Below are positions 19,876-29,561 of a stretch of 64,000 nt of DNA, one piece after another; within the stretch, counting starts at the first letter, position 1; every line of letters begins with the position of its first letter. Position numbers and translations under genes: made by a program. The stretch lies in NCBI GenBank assembly GCA_038087015.1, contig JASBNA010000047.1, positions 124,001-188,000 on the forward strand, given 5' to 3'. The stretch is from Cerrena zonata (lineage: Eukaryota > Basidiomycota > Agaricomycetes > Polyporales > Cerrenaceae). The notes beneath the pieces were generated by a model, which saw nothing but the letters and a program-made list of their open reading frames with translations, had not been told where the DNA came from and made no database searches.

Positions 19876-22800
19876 ATGGGGGTTAGGTTATCACTTTTAG
19901 CTCCATCGGCGCCAACGGTGGCCATATCCTCCTACGTTGATATATTGAAAAATATGCAATATATTGAACTAATTAATAATTCGAGATTCCTTAAGACAAT
20001 CAAAGCAATAGACGATGAATCAGGAAACCTAATTGTTATCAAGATGTTAATTAAACCTTCTTCAAGCTTCACAATTAATTTGCATGACATCAATGAGTTA
20101 TTGATAAAAGAAGCTTCCCTCTTATCACAGTATAATAATATATTACCATGGCATAAAATAATTGAAACGGACAGGGCAGGTTACCTCATACGACAATTAA
20201 TGAAAACCAATTTATACGATAGATTATCAATTCGTCCCTTTTTGGAGCCAATAGAGAAACTATTCCTCGTTTTTCAGATGTTAAAAATTTTGGAATTATT
20301 GCATTCTACGTTAAATATTAATCATGGAGATCTAAAATCGGAGAACTTCCTAGTTACGTCTTGGAATTGGCTAATGTTAACTGATTTTGCTGGGTATACC
20401 AAACCAACATTTATACCGGAAGATAACCCAAATCAATATTCCTTTTATTTCGATAGCTCAGGCAGAAGAGTTTGTTATGTTGCGCCAGAAAGATTCTATA
20501 ACTCAAAAGAATCGAGTTCGGATTACCCTCCTGTGAAGTTCAGCGAGAATGGTAAGTTCAGTGGTAAAGATGGATTGACAGATGAAATGGATCTTTTTAG
20601 TTTAGGTTGTGTTATTGGTGAGTTGTATTCTGATGGAGAACCAACATTTACATTATCTCAACTATTCAAGTATATAAAGAATGAGTATTCTCCAGACTTA
20701 TCCGGGATTCATGATACCAATATAAAAGAAATGGTCAAATCTTTAATAAGCTTGAATCCAAATGAAAGACCATCGGTTGAATCTTTACTTATCAAAAGTA
20801 AAGGGAAGTGCTTTCCGGATTTTTTCTACGATTTCCTTTACGATTTCATGTATGATCTAAATAATAATGATTTATTCATAGTACCAGAGGATAATGATAA
20901 TGTATCGATTAGTGATTTGAAAATCAACAAAGTTTATGAAAATTTCGATAAGATTGCTCATCATCTTAAATTTGATTACGATTCAACAAGGATGGAAGAT
21001 GTTGAACTAGATCATCTTATTCCTCTTAAATTTAATTTAAAAGGAATGCCACCAAATTATAGTATAAAACCTACTTCGTTCTTTGTCAATACTAATAAAT
21101 CACAGGAGCATGCATCTTTGATAATCTTAAATTTTATCTTTTCATTGATTAAGACTTTGAAGCAACCAACATCAAAATTAAGAGCCTGTGAATTAATTGT
21201 GGTATTATCAGAGCGTGTGAACGATGAAGCTAAGTTAGATCGCTCAATTCCTTATCTTTGCCATTTATTGGATGAATATATTAATCAAGTTTCCAATAAT
21301 GAACTCCATTATCAGCAACAAAACCAACAACAGAAGCCAATCCAAGTAAACTTATCACAACACGTGAAATCTTCATCGAAAGTAGCTTGTTTTGCTCTTC
21401 CAGCCATTGCTACTTTGCTAGCTTCATGTTCTTATATTACTCCTGTCAACGTTCTAGTATTTCCTGAGTATTTACTTCCAATATTGGATAAATTAGTTCT
21501 GATTCCTGCAAGTAAAGAAGATGAAAGTGAACAGGCTTTGATAAAGATTACCCTTGCAACATGCTTACCAAATTTGGCTCAAACCTCAAAAAGATTCTGG
21601 ATGATGTCAAAAACTTTCAAAAATAAAGCCATCAAAGACTATAAAAGTAGATTGATGATTCATTCAAATGTTGTAAGTAAAGGGTTGGTGAAGTCAGAAG
21701 ATGATGAAGAATTACTCAATTCGTACAACACTTTCAACATTCCCAAAGAACAGCTTGACTCTGATTTTGAAAACTTGACATTCAGTTTGTTGACTGATCA
21801 AAATGTTAATGTGAAGATAAGTTTGGTGAGAAATATTTTACCATTATGTAAATTTTTTGGTATTGTTAAAACTAATGATACAATTCTTCCTTATTTGATA
21901 ACTTATTTGAACGACTCAAACTATGAATTGAGATTGGCATTTTTGTCTTCAATTTTTGAAATTGGGCCTTATGTGGGGGTTCTTTCATTTGAGCAATATT
22001 TGTTACCATTATTAATCCAGACTTTAGGGGATCAGGAACAACTTATTGTGCTAAAAGTGTTACAGATATTCCATCACTTCGTTAGTCATCGATTGATAAA
22101 TCCAAAAACAGAGTTTAATGCATTGTCGATATACAGAGAGCTTTTGAAAAACTCCTTAAGTTTACTTTTGCATCCTAATGAATGGATTCGTCAATCAGTT
22201 TTGAATTTGGTTTTGAGTATAAATGAAAATTTATCTGATGCTGATCAATACTGCTTTCTTTATCCTTTGATCAAAAACTTTTTATCTTACGATATTGCAA
22301 CTATTAACTGGAATACGTTATATCCGTGTTTGACCCGTCAGCTCTCAAGACAAGTGTACGATACTGCAAATACTTGGTGCATTAACGCTCTGTCAAGATC
22401 TTTGTTCTGGCAACAGAGAACCTTTTCTGCGTTTACAGATCTCAATGGGAATAAAAAGAAAGCAATGAAGATTGTATCATACTCTAAGAATATGGGTAAA
22501 TCAGTATATGTACCACAGGTCAATGGATCAACAGAGATTGGAGATAATGGTAGTATGAATGACAACTATCTGGATAATAGTATGGCAAACGTTCCGTTAT
22601 CAGCAGAAGATAGACAATGGATATTGAAATTGAAGTCGGTAGGATTAGACGACAAAGATTTATGGAAAGTATTTGCACTTCGGGACTACATATCCCATGT
22701 GAGTAGAAATCATCATACTACTACAGGAGCAGCTCAAGATCTTGAATTAGTTAAGGAAGTGAATATTCCTCCACGGAACTTTTTTTTTGAAGTATGTTAT

Positions 22801-24696
22801 AAAACCGAGCCAATAGCTAATAAATCACGTACAACTGAGGCAGATAGTGAAAACAGCGGGATTGATGATGCAATATCTATAAAATCACGTCGTGATTCAA
22901 ATTCGTTGATAATTCCACAGTTTGGAAGAGTTCGGGCCTCTCTACAAATAGTAGAAGCTAACGTATTTGGAGAGTTAGACCTCGGGCGTGATAATGGGAA
23001 TCACAAGTCAAATGGATCTAGTTATCCACAAGTGCAACATCACCACCACACACATTCTAATAATAAACAAGAAACTCATAAAGTTTTCAGTATCAATAAT
23101 CAGAAAATAATATCCAATAATCTGAGACATAGTTACAGTGGTTACAACCCATACATATTGAATTATTTACAACATGTTTCATTTGATCCTAGTTTAGATA
23201 ATTTCCCAGAGTTTGGGAAAGTGGTTAAAGTGAGTGGTAGAGGAATCAATAATCAAATGAGTAAACACCAAGGTTTCAAACCACGAGGAGTTGTTGTTGC
23301 ACATGTTAATAGCAACCAAGTATCGGATTATATAGATGGTATCAACGTTGTTACTACATGTCCTACATCCGAATTTTTTGTTACCGGATCAGAACTAGGA
23401 TTTTTAAAGATTTGGGATACTTCAAAGTTGGAAAAAAACATCATATCCCGTACATCAATATTATCGACTAATGTTAAATCAGGGATTGTTGATATTCAAT
23501 TCATGCCTAATAGGTTTATTATGGCCGTTAGTACCAAGGATGGTAAGATCAGAATATATCGAATTGATGTTTCGAGAGATAAACATAAAAAGATTGTCAA
23601 ATATAATAAATTAGTGATTATTAGAACAGTTGAATATAATGATAACTGTGAAACAAGTTTTGGTGAAGACATGAGTGAGAACTTGAAGACCAAGACTTTT
23701 TTATCCAAATTACAATTTGTTATCACCAATACCAAATCATACTTGGTTGGTATTACCACCAGCTGCAAGATAGTTGGATATGATGTTATTAAGATGGAGA
23801 AAGAGTTTGAACTAAATAACCCCTTAAGACATGGAATACCGACTAGTTTTATTGTGGGGCATAATAAGATTTGGTTATTGGTTGGTACAAGTGATGGGAT
23901 TCTTACATTATGGGATTTAAGGTTCAAGATATTAATCAAGCTGTTTAGAGTGAGAAATGCCAATGAAGATTATCAAGGGAAATTTGCCATTAAGAAATTG
24001 GTCTTACTATCATCAACATTTAGTATTGAGAAGAGCGAGCTAAAAAACAATGATCAAGTCAATACCTATTTTGCAATGATTGGAGGTAACAAAGACGGTG
24101 ATATAATAGTGTGGGAATTACCAAGTTTCCAATGTCGACAAGTATATAACTCATATGTGATTAACCCAAAGATCAAACAATACAAATTAGAAGAGATTGA
24201 TGAAAACCATGAAATTACCATTGATGATATTTTTGCCGACTTGAATATCGATACCGATCAACTAGAAACCGGCGGCCCAAACAATATGGACAAAAGTATG
24301 ACGGCTTTAAATTACTTTAGTAAGAATGGGAAACATTGCATCGAGGATTATTTCGTTAGTGCCACCTGGGATCGAAGATTAATTGTTTGGAATACAACCA
24401 ACGTTCAGGAGTCCGTTGCTTTAGATAATCAAGATTGGGGGGTTAGTCGACAAATTGGATTTGTGAAACATCAAGTGAATCTGAATGTAACCAATATTAA
24501 TGAAAAATTACAGGATGCAAAACCCGGTTCGAAATCAAGTTCCAAAGATAAGCAACACGACAAACCGGCCAACGAGTTCCGCTACGACTTCGTAGGCCAT
24601 ATGGACGAAATCACCGACATTGACACCATCATCGCAAAGCCTTTTGATATGATAGTGTCTGTTGATAGAAACGGGTACATTAATCTATATAAATAA
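19876..24696 (+). CDS. VPS15: Vps15, protein-kinase-like regulatory subunit of PI3-kinase
   Basis: A 1606-residue counterpart of yeast Vps15 (about 1454), which holds the PI3-kinase Vps34 on endosomes and autophagic membranes. The N-terminus MGVRLSLL is a myristoylation signal. The kinase domain (about residues 28-310) has the family's unusual motifs: HGDLKSEN (His150-Gly-Asp152, no Arg), LTDFAGY instead of DFG, and no glycine-rich loop. HEAT repeats follow (about 400-860). A variable linker with a His-rich segment is next, then C-terminal WD40 repeats (about 1150-1606), with units such as FFVTGSELGFLKIWD and DRRLIVWN. One in-frame CTG (23941) lies in a WD strand where I recall Ser in the S. 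cerevisiae protein, mild support for CTG=Ser. The gene is intact over 4.8 kb. Confidence 0.95.
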   Translation: MGVRLSLLAPSAPTVAISSYVDILKNMQYIELINNSRFLKTIKAIDDESGNLIVIKMLIKPSSSFTINLHDINELLIKEASLLSQYNNILPWHKIIETDRAGYLIRQLMKTNLYDRLSIRPFLEPIEKLFLVFQMLKILELLHSTLNINHGDLKSENFLVTSWNWLMLTDFAGYTKPTFIPEDNPNQYSFYFDSSGRRVCYVAPERFYNSKESSSDYPPVKFSENGKFSGKDGLTDEMDLFSLGCVIGELYSDGEPTFTLSQLFKYIKNEYSPDLSGIHDTNIKEMVKSLISLNPNERPSVESLLIKSKGKCFPDFFYDFLYDFMYDLNNNDLFIVPEDNDNVSISDLKINKVYENFDKIAHHLKFDYDSTRMEDVELDHLIPLKFNLKGMPPNYSIKPTSFFVNTNKSQEHASLIILNFIFSLIKTLKQPTSKLRACELIVVLSERVNDEAKLDRSIPYLCHLLDEYINQVSNNELHYQQQNQQQKPIQVNLSQHVKSSSKVACFALPAIATLLASCSYITPVNVLVFPEYLLPILDKLVLIPASKEDESEQALIKITLATCLPNLAQTSKRFWMMSKTFKNKAIKDYKSRLMIHSNVVSKGLVKSEDDEELLNSYNTFNIPKEQLDSDFENLTFSLLTDQNVNVKISLVRNILPLCKFFGIVKTNDTILPYLITYLNDSNYELRLAFLSSIFEIGPYVGVLSFEQYLLPLLIQTLGDQEQLIVLKVLQIFHHFVSHRLINPKTEFNALSIYRELLKNSLSLLLHPNEWIRQSVLNLVLSINENLSDADQYCFLYPLIKNFLSYDIATINWNTLYPCLTRQLSRQVYDTANTWCINALSRSLFWQQRTFSAFTDLNGNKKKAMKIVSYSKNMGKSVYVPQVNGSTEIGDNGSMNDNYLDNSMANVPLSAEDRQWILKLKSVGLDDKDLWKVFALRDYISHVSRNHHTTTGAAQDLELVKEVNIPPRNFFFEVCYKTEPIANKSRTTEADSENSGIDDAISIKSRRDSNSLIIPQFGRVRASLQIVEANVFGELDLGRDNGNHKSNGSSYPQVQHHHHTHSNNKQETHKVFSINNQKIISNNLRHSYSGYNPYILNYLQHVSFDPSLDNFPEFGKVVKVSGRGINNQMSKHQGFKPRGVVVAHVNSNQVSDYIDGINVVTTCPTSEFFVTGSELGFLKIWDTSKLEKNIISRTSILSTNVKSGIVDIQFMPNRFIMAVSTKDGKIRIYRIDVSRDKHKKIVKYNKLVIIRTVEYNDNCETSFGEDMSENLKTKTFLSKLQFVITNTKSYLVGITTSCKIVGYDVIKMEKEFELNNPLRHGIPTSFIVGHNKIWLLVGTSDGILTLWDLRFKILIKLFRVRNANEDYQGKFAIKKLVLLSSTFSIEKSELKNNDQVNTYFAMIGGNKDGDIIVWELPSFQCRQVYNSYVINPKIKQYKLEEIDENHEITIDDIFADLNIDTDQLETGGPNNMDKSMTALNYFSKNGKHCIEDYFVSATWDRRLIVWNTTNVQESVALDNQDWGVSRQIGFVKHQVNLNVTNINEKLQDAKPGSKSSSKDKQHDKPANEFRYDFVGHMDEITDIDTIIAKPFDMIVSVDRNGYINLYK

Positions 24697-25147
24697 ACAT
24701 ACTCTATATCTCTGCATCACAATACATATACATGTCAACAAACAATGCCCAACTTCGTTAGCTTGGACATTGTGACTATCTGTATAATTTATCCAATTAC
24801 AAAAGAGAAAACCACCCAAAACCTTAATGAAATCCAAATGCCCCCCAAAAAACCGTTTTGTTGCCAACGGTTTTACCGACAGTAGGCCTGCACACTATGC
24901 ATAACGGTTTTCGCCGCCGCAAAAAAGAAAGAATTAAGGCCCAAAGCGCAAAAAATAAACCATCTTGGTATTATGGTTTGCATCTACGAGATCGTAGTGA
25001 TGAGCATACTGGTAGGGCCTGGTGATATGGCCGGGACATGCTACCCACCCCAGCATCAACATGACCCCGGGAGAGGTGAGCGAGGAATGGGACCGATCTA
25101 CAGTGTTTGAAAAGCCAAAAAAAGACGTCATAGAAGCGCAATTTGTC

Positions 25148-25173
25148 TTTTTTTTTTTTTTTTTTTTTTTTTT
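25148..25173 (+). repeat. Poly(dT) tract, 26 bases
   Basis: An uninterrupted 26-T run followed by G and a further seven T. It sits in the large FCY1 upstream region. Confidence 0.75.
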
Positions 25174-25820
25174 GTTTTTTTGATTACCAGTACAAAGTAC
25201 AAAGCACCAGAGGGTTGTAATGATGGGTTGAAACGAAGCGTAATGTGCTTTGTAGCACGCAGCACTCGCTTTTGGGGTGGTTTCTCCCTTAACTTCAAAC
25301 AGAAAACGTTCGCTCCCTCCTCTGTCTGAGCTGGGGAAGCAAGCCAACCTTCACTTAGACTATTATAATCTGGTGAAAACCGCGTCTCAGACTCGGTTCC
25401 GCCTGATGATCGGTCGGGAACTGTGCCCAAGGACTCGGTCGATTTTTTGGTTAGGGAGGAAAAAAGCGCATCTTTTTCGGTGGGCCAAAAAAAAAAAAAA
25501 AAGTAGAAAAGTAGCAGATTTTGTTAGCTTCGCAACCGCAAAGCATTTGTTTCACAATCGGTTTGCTTGACTTTACCACCCAGCGATAGGGGAATGATGG
25601 TTTGTTGCAGTATAACGATTGACAGGAACAGCGTTTGAAAGATACATGAGTGCATCAAGCGGGTAAAAAGTAGCTGGTTACAGGTGTAAGTAGTGGTGCA
25701 ATATAAGTTTTGTAGCCAATTTTTTTTCTTTTTCTGTTTCGTTTCCCTTCTTTTCTGTTTCGGCCGATTTCTTTTTTCGATTTTAGTTTTTGTATCTTTT
25801 CCCTATTAGCCAATTCTTTT

Positions 25821-25830
25821 TATATAAATA
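25821..25830 (+). promoter_or_regulatory. TATA box of FCY1
   Basis: TATATAAATA lies 60 bases before the FCY1 start codon, behind a T-rich stretch; a good core promoter. Confidence 0.5.
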
Positions 25831-25889
25831 CATTCGAAATATCCAGAGCTTGTTTATTTGACCAGATTTGAAATAACCAAAGCGAAATA

Positions 25890-26419
25890 ATGACTTTTGA
25901 TGATAAAAAGGGAATGCAAATTGCCCTCGAAGAAGCTAAAAAGGGTATGTCTTTTTGGGTTTGGACCATGTCTTAGAATGCTGGGATTTTACGCTTCAGA
26001 AAATACTAACGTCGTAACTAGGATACGAAGAAGGTGGTGTTCCTATTGGAGGAGCTTTAATCCACGAAGATGGAACCGTCTTGGGCCGTGGTCATAACAT
26101 GCGTTTTCAAAAAAATAGTGCTACTCTTCATGGAGAAATATCTACTTTAGAAAATGCTGGACGTTTACAAGGTTCAGTTTATAAGCATTGTACGATGTAT
26201 ACCACGTTATCCCCCTGTGATATGTGTTCTGGTGCTTGTATAATGTACGGGGTGAAGAGAGTCGTTCTTGGTGAAAATAAAAATTTCCAAGGTGCTGAAG
26301 AATTATTAAAATCAAAAGGTATCGAAGTTATCAATTTACAAGACCCAGATTGCGAAGCATTAATGACTAAATTCATTAAAGAAAGACCTCATGACTGGTA
26401 TGAAGATATTGGTGAATAA
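25890..26419 (+). CDS. FCY1: Cytosine deaminase Fcy1 (one intron)
   Basis: Zinc-dependent cytosine deaminase of the pyrimidine salvage pathway; it also converts 5-fluorocytosine to fluorouracil, so loss gives flucytosine resistance. Exon 1 (25890-25944) encodes the first 18 residues. Exon 2 (26022-26419) carries the rest, giving 150 residues against about 158 in S. cerevisiae. The joined chain reads EEAKKGYEEGGVPIGG. Active-site motifs are LHGEISTLE (His55 zinc ligand, Glu57 proton shuttle) and SPCDMC (Cys84, Cys87 zinc ligands). The C-terminus ERPHDWYEDIGE matches the family closely. The intron is needed because exon 2 alone lacks a proper start; an internal ATG at 26081 would delete part of the fold. 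Confidence 0.96.
25945..26021 (+). other. FCY1 intron (77 bases)
   Basis: Donor GTATGT at 25945, branch site TACTAAC at 26004-26010 and acceptor TAG at 26019-26021. It splits a Gly codon (phase 1) and splicing restores the family sequence exactly. Confidence 0.93.
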
Positions 26420-26993
26420 GCTTCTTCACCCTTTGCTTCAAGTTTACGATTTACGATTCTGCTCCATTCTTGAATTACTTTGTTCTAAAAATTCTTCTTT
26501 CTTGTTTTTTTGCATATTACCTTAATGCTATTTGCTCTCATTTTTGCCTTGAATTCCTGTATTACTCCTTTTATACCTAATATTCTGGTTCATTCCGTTA
26601 TTTTTTCATGTAGATTGTACTTAACAATTACAAACCTTTTGTCCCCCACAAATCGCAACCTTTCGTCAGTGGACTGGCCATATGTCCTTCTCCTCCACGT
26701 CTCGCATGCTTTGTGGTGCTCTTTCCCGTAAGCTTGGCTCTATTCTGTTCTTCGGAAGTCCTTTCTGATACTGTCCCTTTCGTCCTTTTGGTACATGGTC
26801 TTTTACCTTGATGTGAAGAGTTCATCGGATTGCGTAAAGGTGCGGAATCCTTTTTTTTTTTTTTTTTTTTGTGCTTTGCTTTTGGTGTCTGGGTGTGCTT
26901 ACCAGCCGCGGTACGGGTCCAGGATCTATTTCATCAAAAGAGAAAAAGAAGACACTGAAGGGCCCTAGTCTTGTTGACCATTTATACGGTATA
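26420..26993. other. Intergenic region between FCY1 and TFB4
   Basis: 574 bases, T-rich, with a 20-T tract at 26851-26870. Short ORFs here lack coding character and I see no RNA gene. Confidence 0.55.
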
Positions 26994-28091
26994 ATGGATG
27001 CGATATCGGATTCGGTGTTTACTGACTTCACCACGGTGGATGAGTCCAGCGACGATCCATCGCTTCTTACGGTGATTCTCGATATAAGTCCCAAAGGTTG
27101 GTTCAATATTCGATCGAAGGTTACGCTTAATGATGTCACCAAATCTCTACTAGTCTTCTTGAATGCCCATTTATCGTTGAATAACTCGAATCAGGTTGCA
27201 TTTATTACTAGTTCGCCGCAAGGATCCAGGTTTCTATATCCTAATCCAGAGAAAAACTACGACGAAAGAAGCAATGGTAGGGAACCTTCACCAGGATTGA
27301 TAAATAAAGGAATGTATAGACAATTTAGAATAGTTGATGAAGCAGTTTTGATTGAATTAAATGAAGAAATAGAGAAAACGGCTGATTCGATCAGTTCAAA
27401 TAACGCCAAATCCACATTATCTGGTGCTGTTAGTTTAGCATTAACTTATACAAATAGAATGCTTAACTTGGATCAATCAATTACTACCACCACTGCGTCC
27501 GCTATTAACTCCACCACTAATATGAATAACAACTCCTCTAATTCTGTGACGAACTCGGCATCAAACTCTTCCGTTACCGCTTCAGGTGGATCCGGTAATT
27601 TAACCCAAATGAAACTGCGTATATTAATCATCTCAGCAAACGATGAAGATAATATAAATTATATTCCAATAATGAATACCATTTTCGCTGCTCAGAAAAT
27701 GAAACTTTCAATTGATGTGGCCAAATTAGGTGAAAAAGATTCTTCCTACTTACAACAAGCTGCCGATGCTACCTCGGGGGTTTATCTACACATAGATCAA
27801 CCTGAAGGTTTGATTCAGACTTTATGTACGGCATTTTTCATTGAACCTTCAATCAGACCTTTATTTATCTTACCAACTAATTCAAATGTTAATTATAGAG
27901 CCAGTTGCTTTGTCACCGGGAAATCTGTCGACTTGGGTTTGGTTTGTTCGGTTTGCTTATGTATCATGAGTTTAATTCCAAAAAATGGTAAGTGTCCTAC
28001 TTGCCAAAGTAAGTTTGATGAAAAAATTTTACAACAATTGGGTAGACCTCCGCTGGTGGCTCCTAGAAAGAAAAGAAAAGTTGATTCTTAA
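26994..28091 (+). CDS. TFB4: TFIIH subunit Tfb4
   Basis: A 365-residue subunit of the TFIIH core (human p34), acting in Pol II initiation and nucleotide excision repair. The start MDAISDSVF at ATG 26994 matches the yeast Tfb4 N-terminus (MDAISD). The longer open frame to 26871 has no ATG. The von Willebrand A-like domain begins with PSLLTVILDISPKGW and LLVFLNAHLSLNNSNQVAFI, and continues through LRILIISANDE to SGVYLHI. An Asn/Ser/Thr-rich insertion (about 162-201) makes it longer than S. cerevisiae (about 338). The C-terminal C4 zinc finger has CSVCLCIMS and CPTC, and a basic tail RKKRK may direct nuclear import. Confidence 0.95.
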   Translation: MDAISDSVFTDFTTVDESSDDPSLLTVILDISPKGWFNIRSKVTLNDVTKSLLVFLNAHLSLNNSNQVAFITSSPQGSRFLYPNPEKNYDERSNGREPSPGLINKGMYRQFRIVDEAVLIELNEEIEKTADSISSNNAKSTLSGAVSLALTYTNRMLNLDQSITTTTASAINSTTNMNNNSSNSVTNSASNSSVTASGGSGNLTQMKLRILIISANDEDNINYIPIMNTIFAAQKMKLSIDVAKLGEKDSSYLQQAADATSGVYLHIDQPEGLIQTLCTAFFIEPSIRPLFILPTNSNVNYRASCFVTGKSVDLGLVCSVCLCIMSLIPKNGKCPTCQSKFDEKILQQLGRPPLVAPRKKRKVDS

Positions 28092-28111
28092 TTTCAGTTT
28101 GCATCCTTGTA

Positions 28112-28516
28112 TTATACACTTTTAATTCCATAGTCAATAATTCGAAAATTGTACTCTTTAGGGTATCCATGTTTGTCAATCATATGTAGTCTTCTCTTCT
28201 TACGATCCAGGCATTTTTTTTCACAATCAAAACATTGGTATATCTTATGTCCCTTCTCTCTTTGAATTACAAAGAATGGATTGTGGTTCTCATCTATATG
28301 TATCTCTAGGATCTTCTCTGACGGAAACCTTTTATTACATTCTTTACATATAAAACTGTGCAATGTTAAAACATGGAGTTCGTATTCTTCACTATTGCTG
28401 AACCTTGGACGCACATTCTGACATGGAGGTAAGCTGCACTCGATTGAAGCCGTCAACGGTGTATCACCATCGTTAGCATGGTTGTCGTCGTCGTCAACCC
28501 TTGACCGTTTCAGCAT
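28112..28516 (-). CDS. C2H2 zinc-finger protein, ZNF511-like
   Basis: A 134-residue protein with three C2H2-type units: ECSLPPC...ELHVLTLH (about 27-53), FICKECNKRFPSEKILEIHIDENH (about 55-78) and YQCFDCEKKCLDRKKRRLHMIDKH (about 92-115). It ends in GYPKEYNFRIIDYG. The spacing and the tail (YPxxYxF after the last finger) resemble metazoan ZNF511, a small nuclear zinc-finger protein of unclear function. I do not know a named S. cerevisiae equivalent. Its stop is 21 bases past the convergent TFB4 stop. Its start is 107 bases from the divergent BRR1-like start, so the two may share a promoter. Confidence 0.7.
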   Translation of the reverse strand: MLKRSRVDDDDNHANDGDTPLTASIECSLPPCQNVRPRFSNSEEYELHVLTLHSFICKECNKRFPSEKILEIHIDENHNPFFVIQREKGHKIYQCFDCEKKCLDRKKRRLHMIDKHGYPKEYNFRIIDYGIKSV

Positions 28517-28623
28517 CGGATTAATCTATAACATGGGATGAATGTCTCAAAAATCTTTCACTTTTTTTTTTTTTTCTCTAAGCTAAAGAACCGAATATCT
28601 ACCTGTTTAAGAGCACCATTGGC

Positions 28624-29397
28624 ATGAACACCCTGAAAGCAGTACCAGATGATGGGAAATCTTACCGTGAAGGTCCTTTGGATGAAACGTTTGGCCAACA
28701 TCCCGTTTTCCCCACTGGTCTTACTCAAGAAAGCTCTCTAGATAAATATACTACCTTACAAGTGCAGCAATACCTCCACCAAGTAAGACAAGAAGCCGTT
28801 AGTGACAGTTGTATTCACTACGTCGAAAGGGACAATGCCACTCCGCAGAAACAGTCAGAAGATGAATCCCCAACGTACATCAACCCCGACTGGTCTCAGT
28901 CAGTGATCAAAAGCTTTCTACAACTAAAAGAATCCATAAAACACGCCGACTTTACCCAATCTTCAGACTTTCCTCCTGTTCCTCAGTCAGCAGCCAATTG
29001 GCGATCTTTCGTGTTTCAAAACGACCCTCCTCCAATCGAGTACTTCTATGTAATGCTTGATCATCCAACAATCATCAAGTTGGTAGTATATTTCACCAAA
29101 TGGATCAGTATCAACTCCCCCGAAACCCTTTCTAAATGGATATTTTCGGTATTTCTAAGACTTGACAACCCGCTTGAATACACAGAATCATCCATAATAA
29201 GGGACCTTGGTAAAAAAGCTCGAAAGCTCTCTGATAAAGTAAGATATCGAAATAACGATAACGATAATGATAGTGATGATAACATTGGCGATGCAAACGA
29301 TACTTTCTCGGCACCCCCAGTAGCTGTATATACCATTGAGTTGATTCTCGTTGTTATCGGCGAATACTATGGCCAAAAAGACCTTCTTTTCATATAA
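28624..29397 (+). CDS. BRR1: Gemin2/Brr1-like snRNP assembly factor
   Basis: A 257-residue protein with features of the Gemin2/SIP1 family, which loads Sm proteins onto snRNAs. The N-terminal region has TLQVQQYLHQVRQEA and INPDWSQSVIKSFLQLKESI. The C-terminal helical region has PPPIEYFYVMLDHPTIIKLVVYFTKWI, then WIFSVFLRLDNPLEYTESSIIRDLGKKARKL and a final helix, IELILVVIGEYYGQKDLL. The WIFxxFLRLDxPL segment is the most family-specific part. An Asn/Asp-rich insert (about 213-226) lies just before the last helix. Yeast Brr1 diverges greatly, so the assignment is by motif. ATG 28624 is the first in frame. Confidence 0.65.
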   Translation: MNTLKAVPDDGKSYREGPLDETFGQHPVFPTGLTQESSLDKYTTLQVQQYLHQVRQEAVSDSCIHYVERDNATPQKQSEDESPTYINPDWSQSVIKSFLQLKESIKHADFTQSSDFPPVPQSAANWRSFVFQNDPPPIEYFYVMLDHPTIIKLVVYFTKWISINSPETLSKWIFSVFLRLDNPLEYTESSIIRDLGKKARKLSDKVRYRNNDNDNDSDDNIGDANDTFSAPPVAVYTIELILVVIGEYYGQKDLLFI

Positions 29398-29561
29398 AGC
29401 CTTCTCCTTAGACCCACTCTCCATAAAATCGTAATTGATGTATGTGCACCTTACTATTTTTCGTTCGAAAAACTGAAAAAAAAAAAAATCTCCAACGAAA
29501 TACGAAACTTTCAGAGATAGAGACAAGCTCAATCTATTACCAACCTATTGCTTTCGTGAAG

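Larger units (their letters stand above)
24697..25889. other. Large intergenic region upstream of FCY1
   Basis: 1193 bases with no convincing protein gene; overlapping ORFs here have poor coding character and encode long Lys/Phe runs from homopolymers. The middle (24850-25480) is more GC-rich than the usual intergenic DNA. It contains two AACGGTTTT copies near 24868 and 24903, a 26-T tract at 25148-25173 and an A run at 25487-25502. A non-coding RNA could lie here, but I cannot recognise one. Confidence 0.5.

Noticed and set aside
24995..25330. GTGATGA followed downstream by CTGA, as in a box C/D snoRNA
   Set aside because: The spacing is too long and there is no terminal stem; such motifs occur by chance.
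24934..25570. Overlapping ORFs of 97-137 codons in the VPS15-FCY1 gap
   Set aside because: They overlap each other on both strands, include long homopolymer-encoded Lys runs and have no recognisable domain.
26510..26731. 73-codon hydrophobic ORF downstream of FCY1
   Set aside because: It lies in a T-rich 3' region where hydrophobic codons arise by chance; there is no clean promoter or family resemblance.
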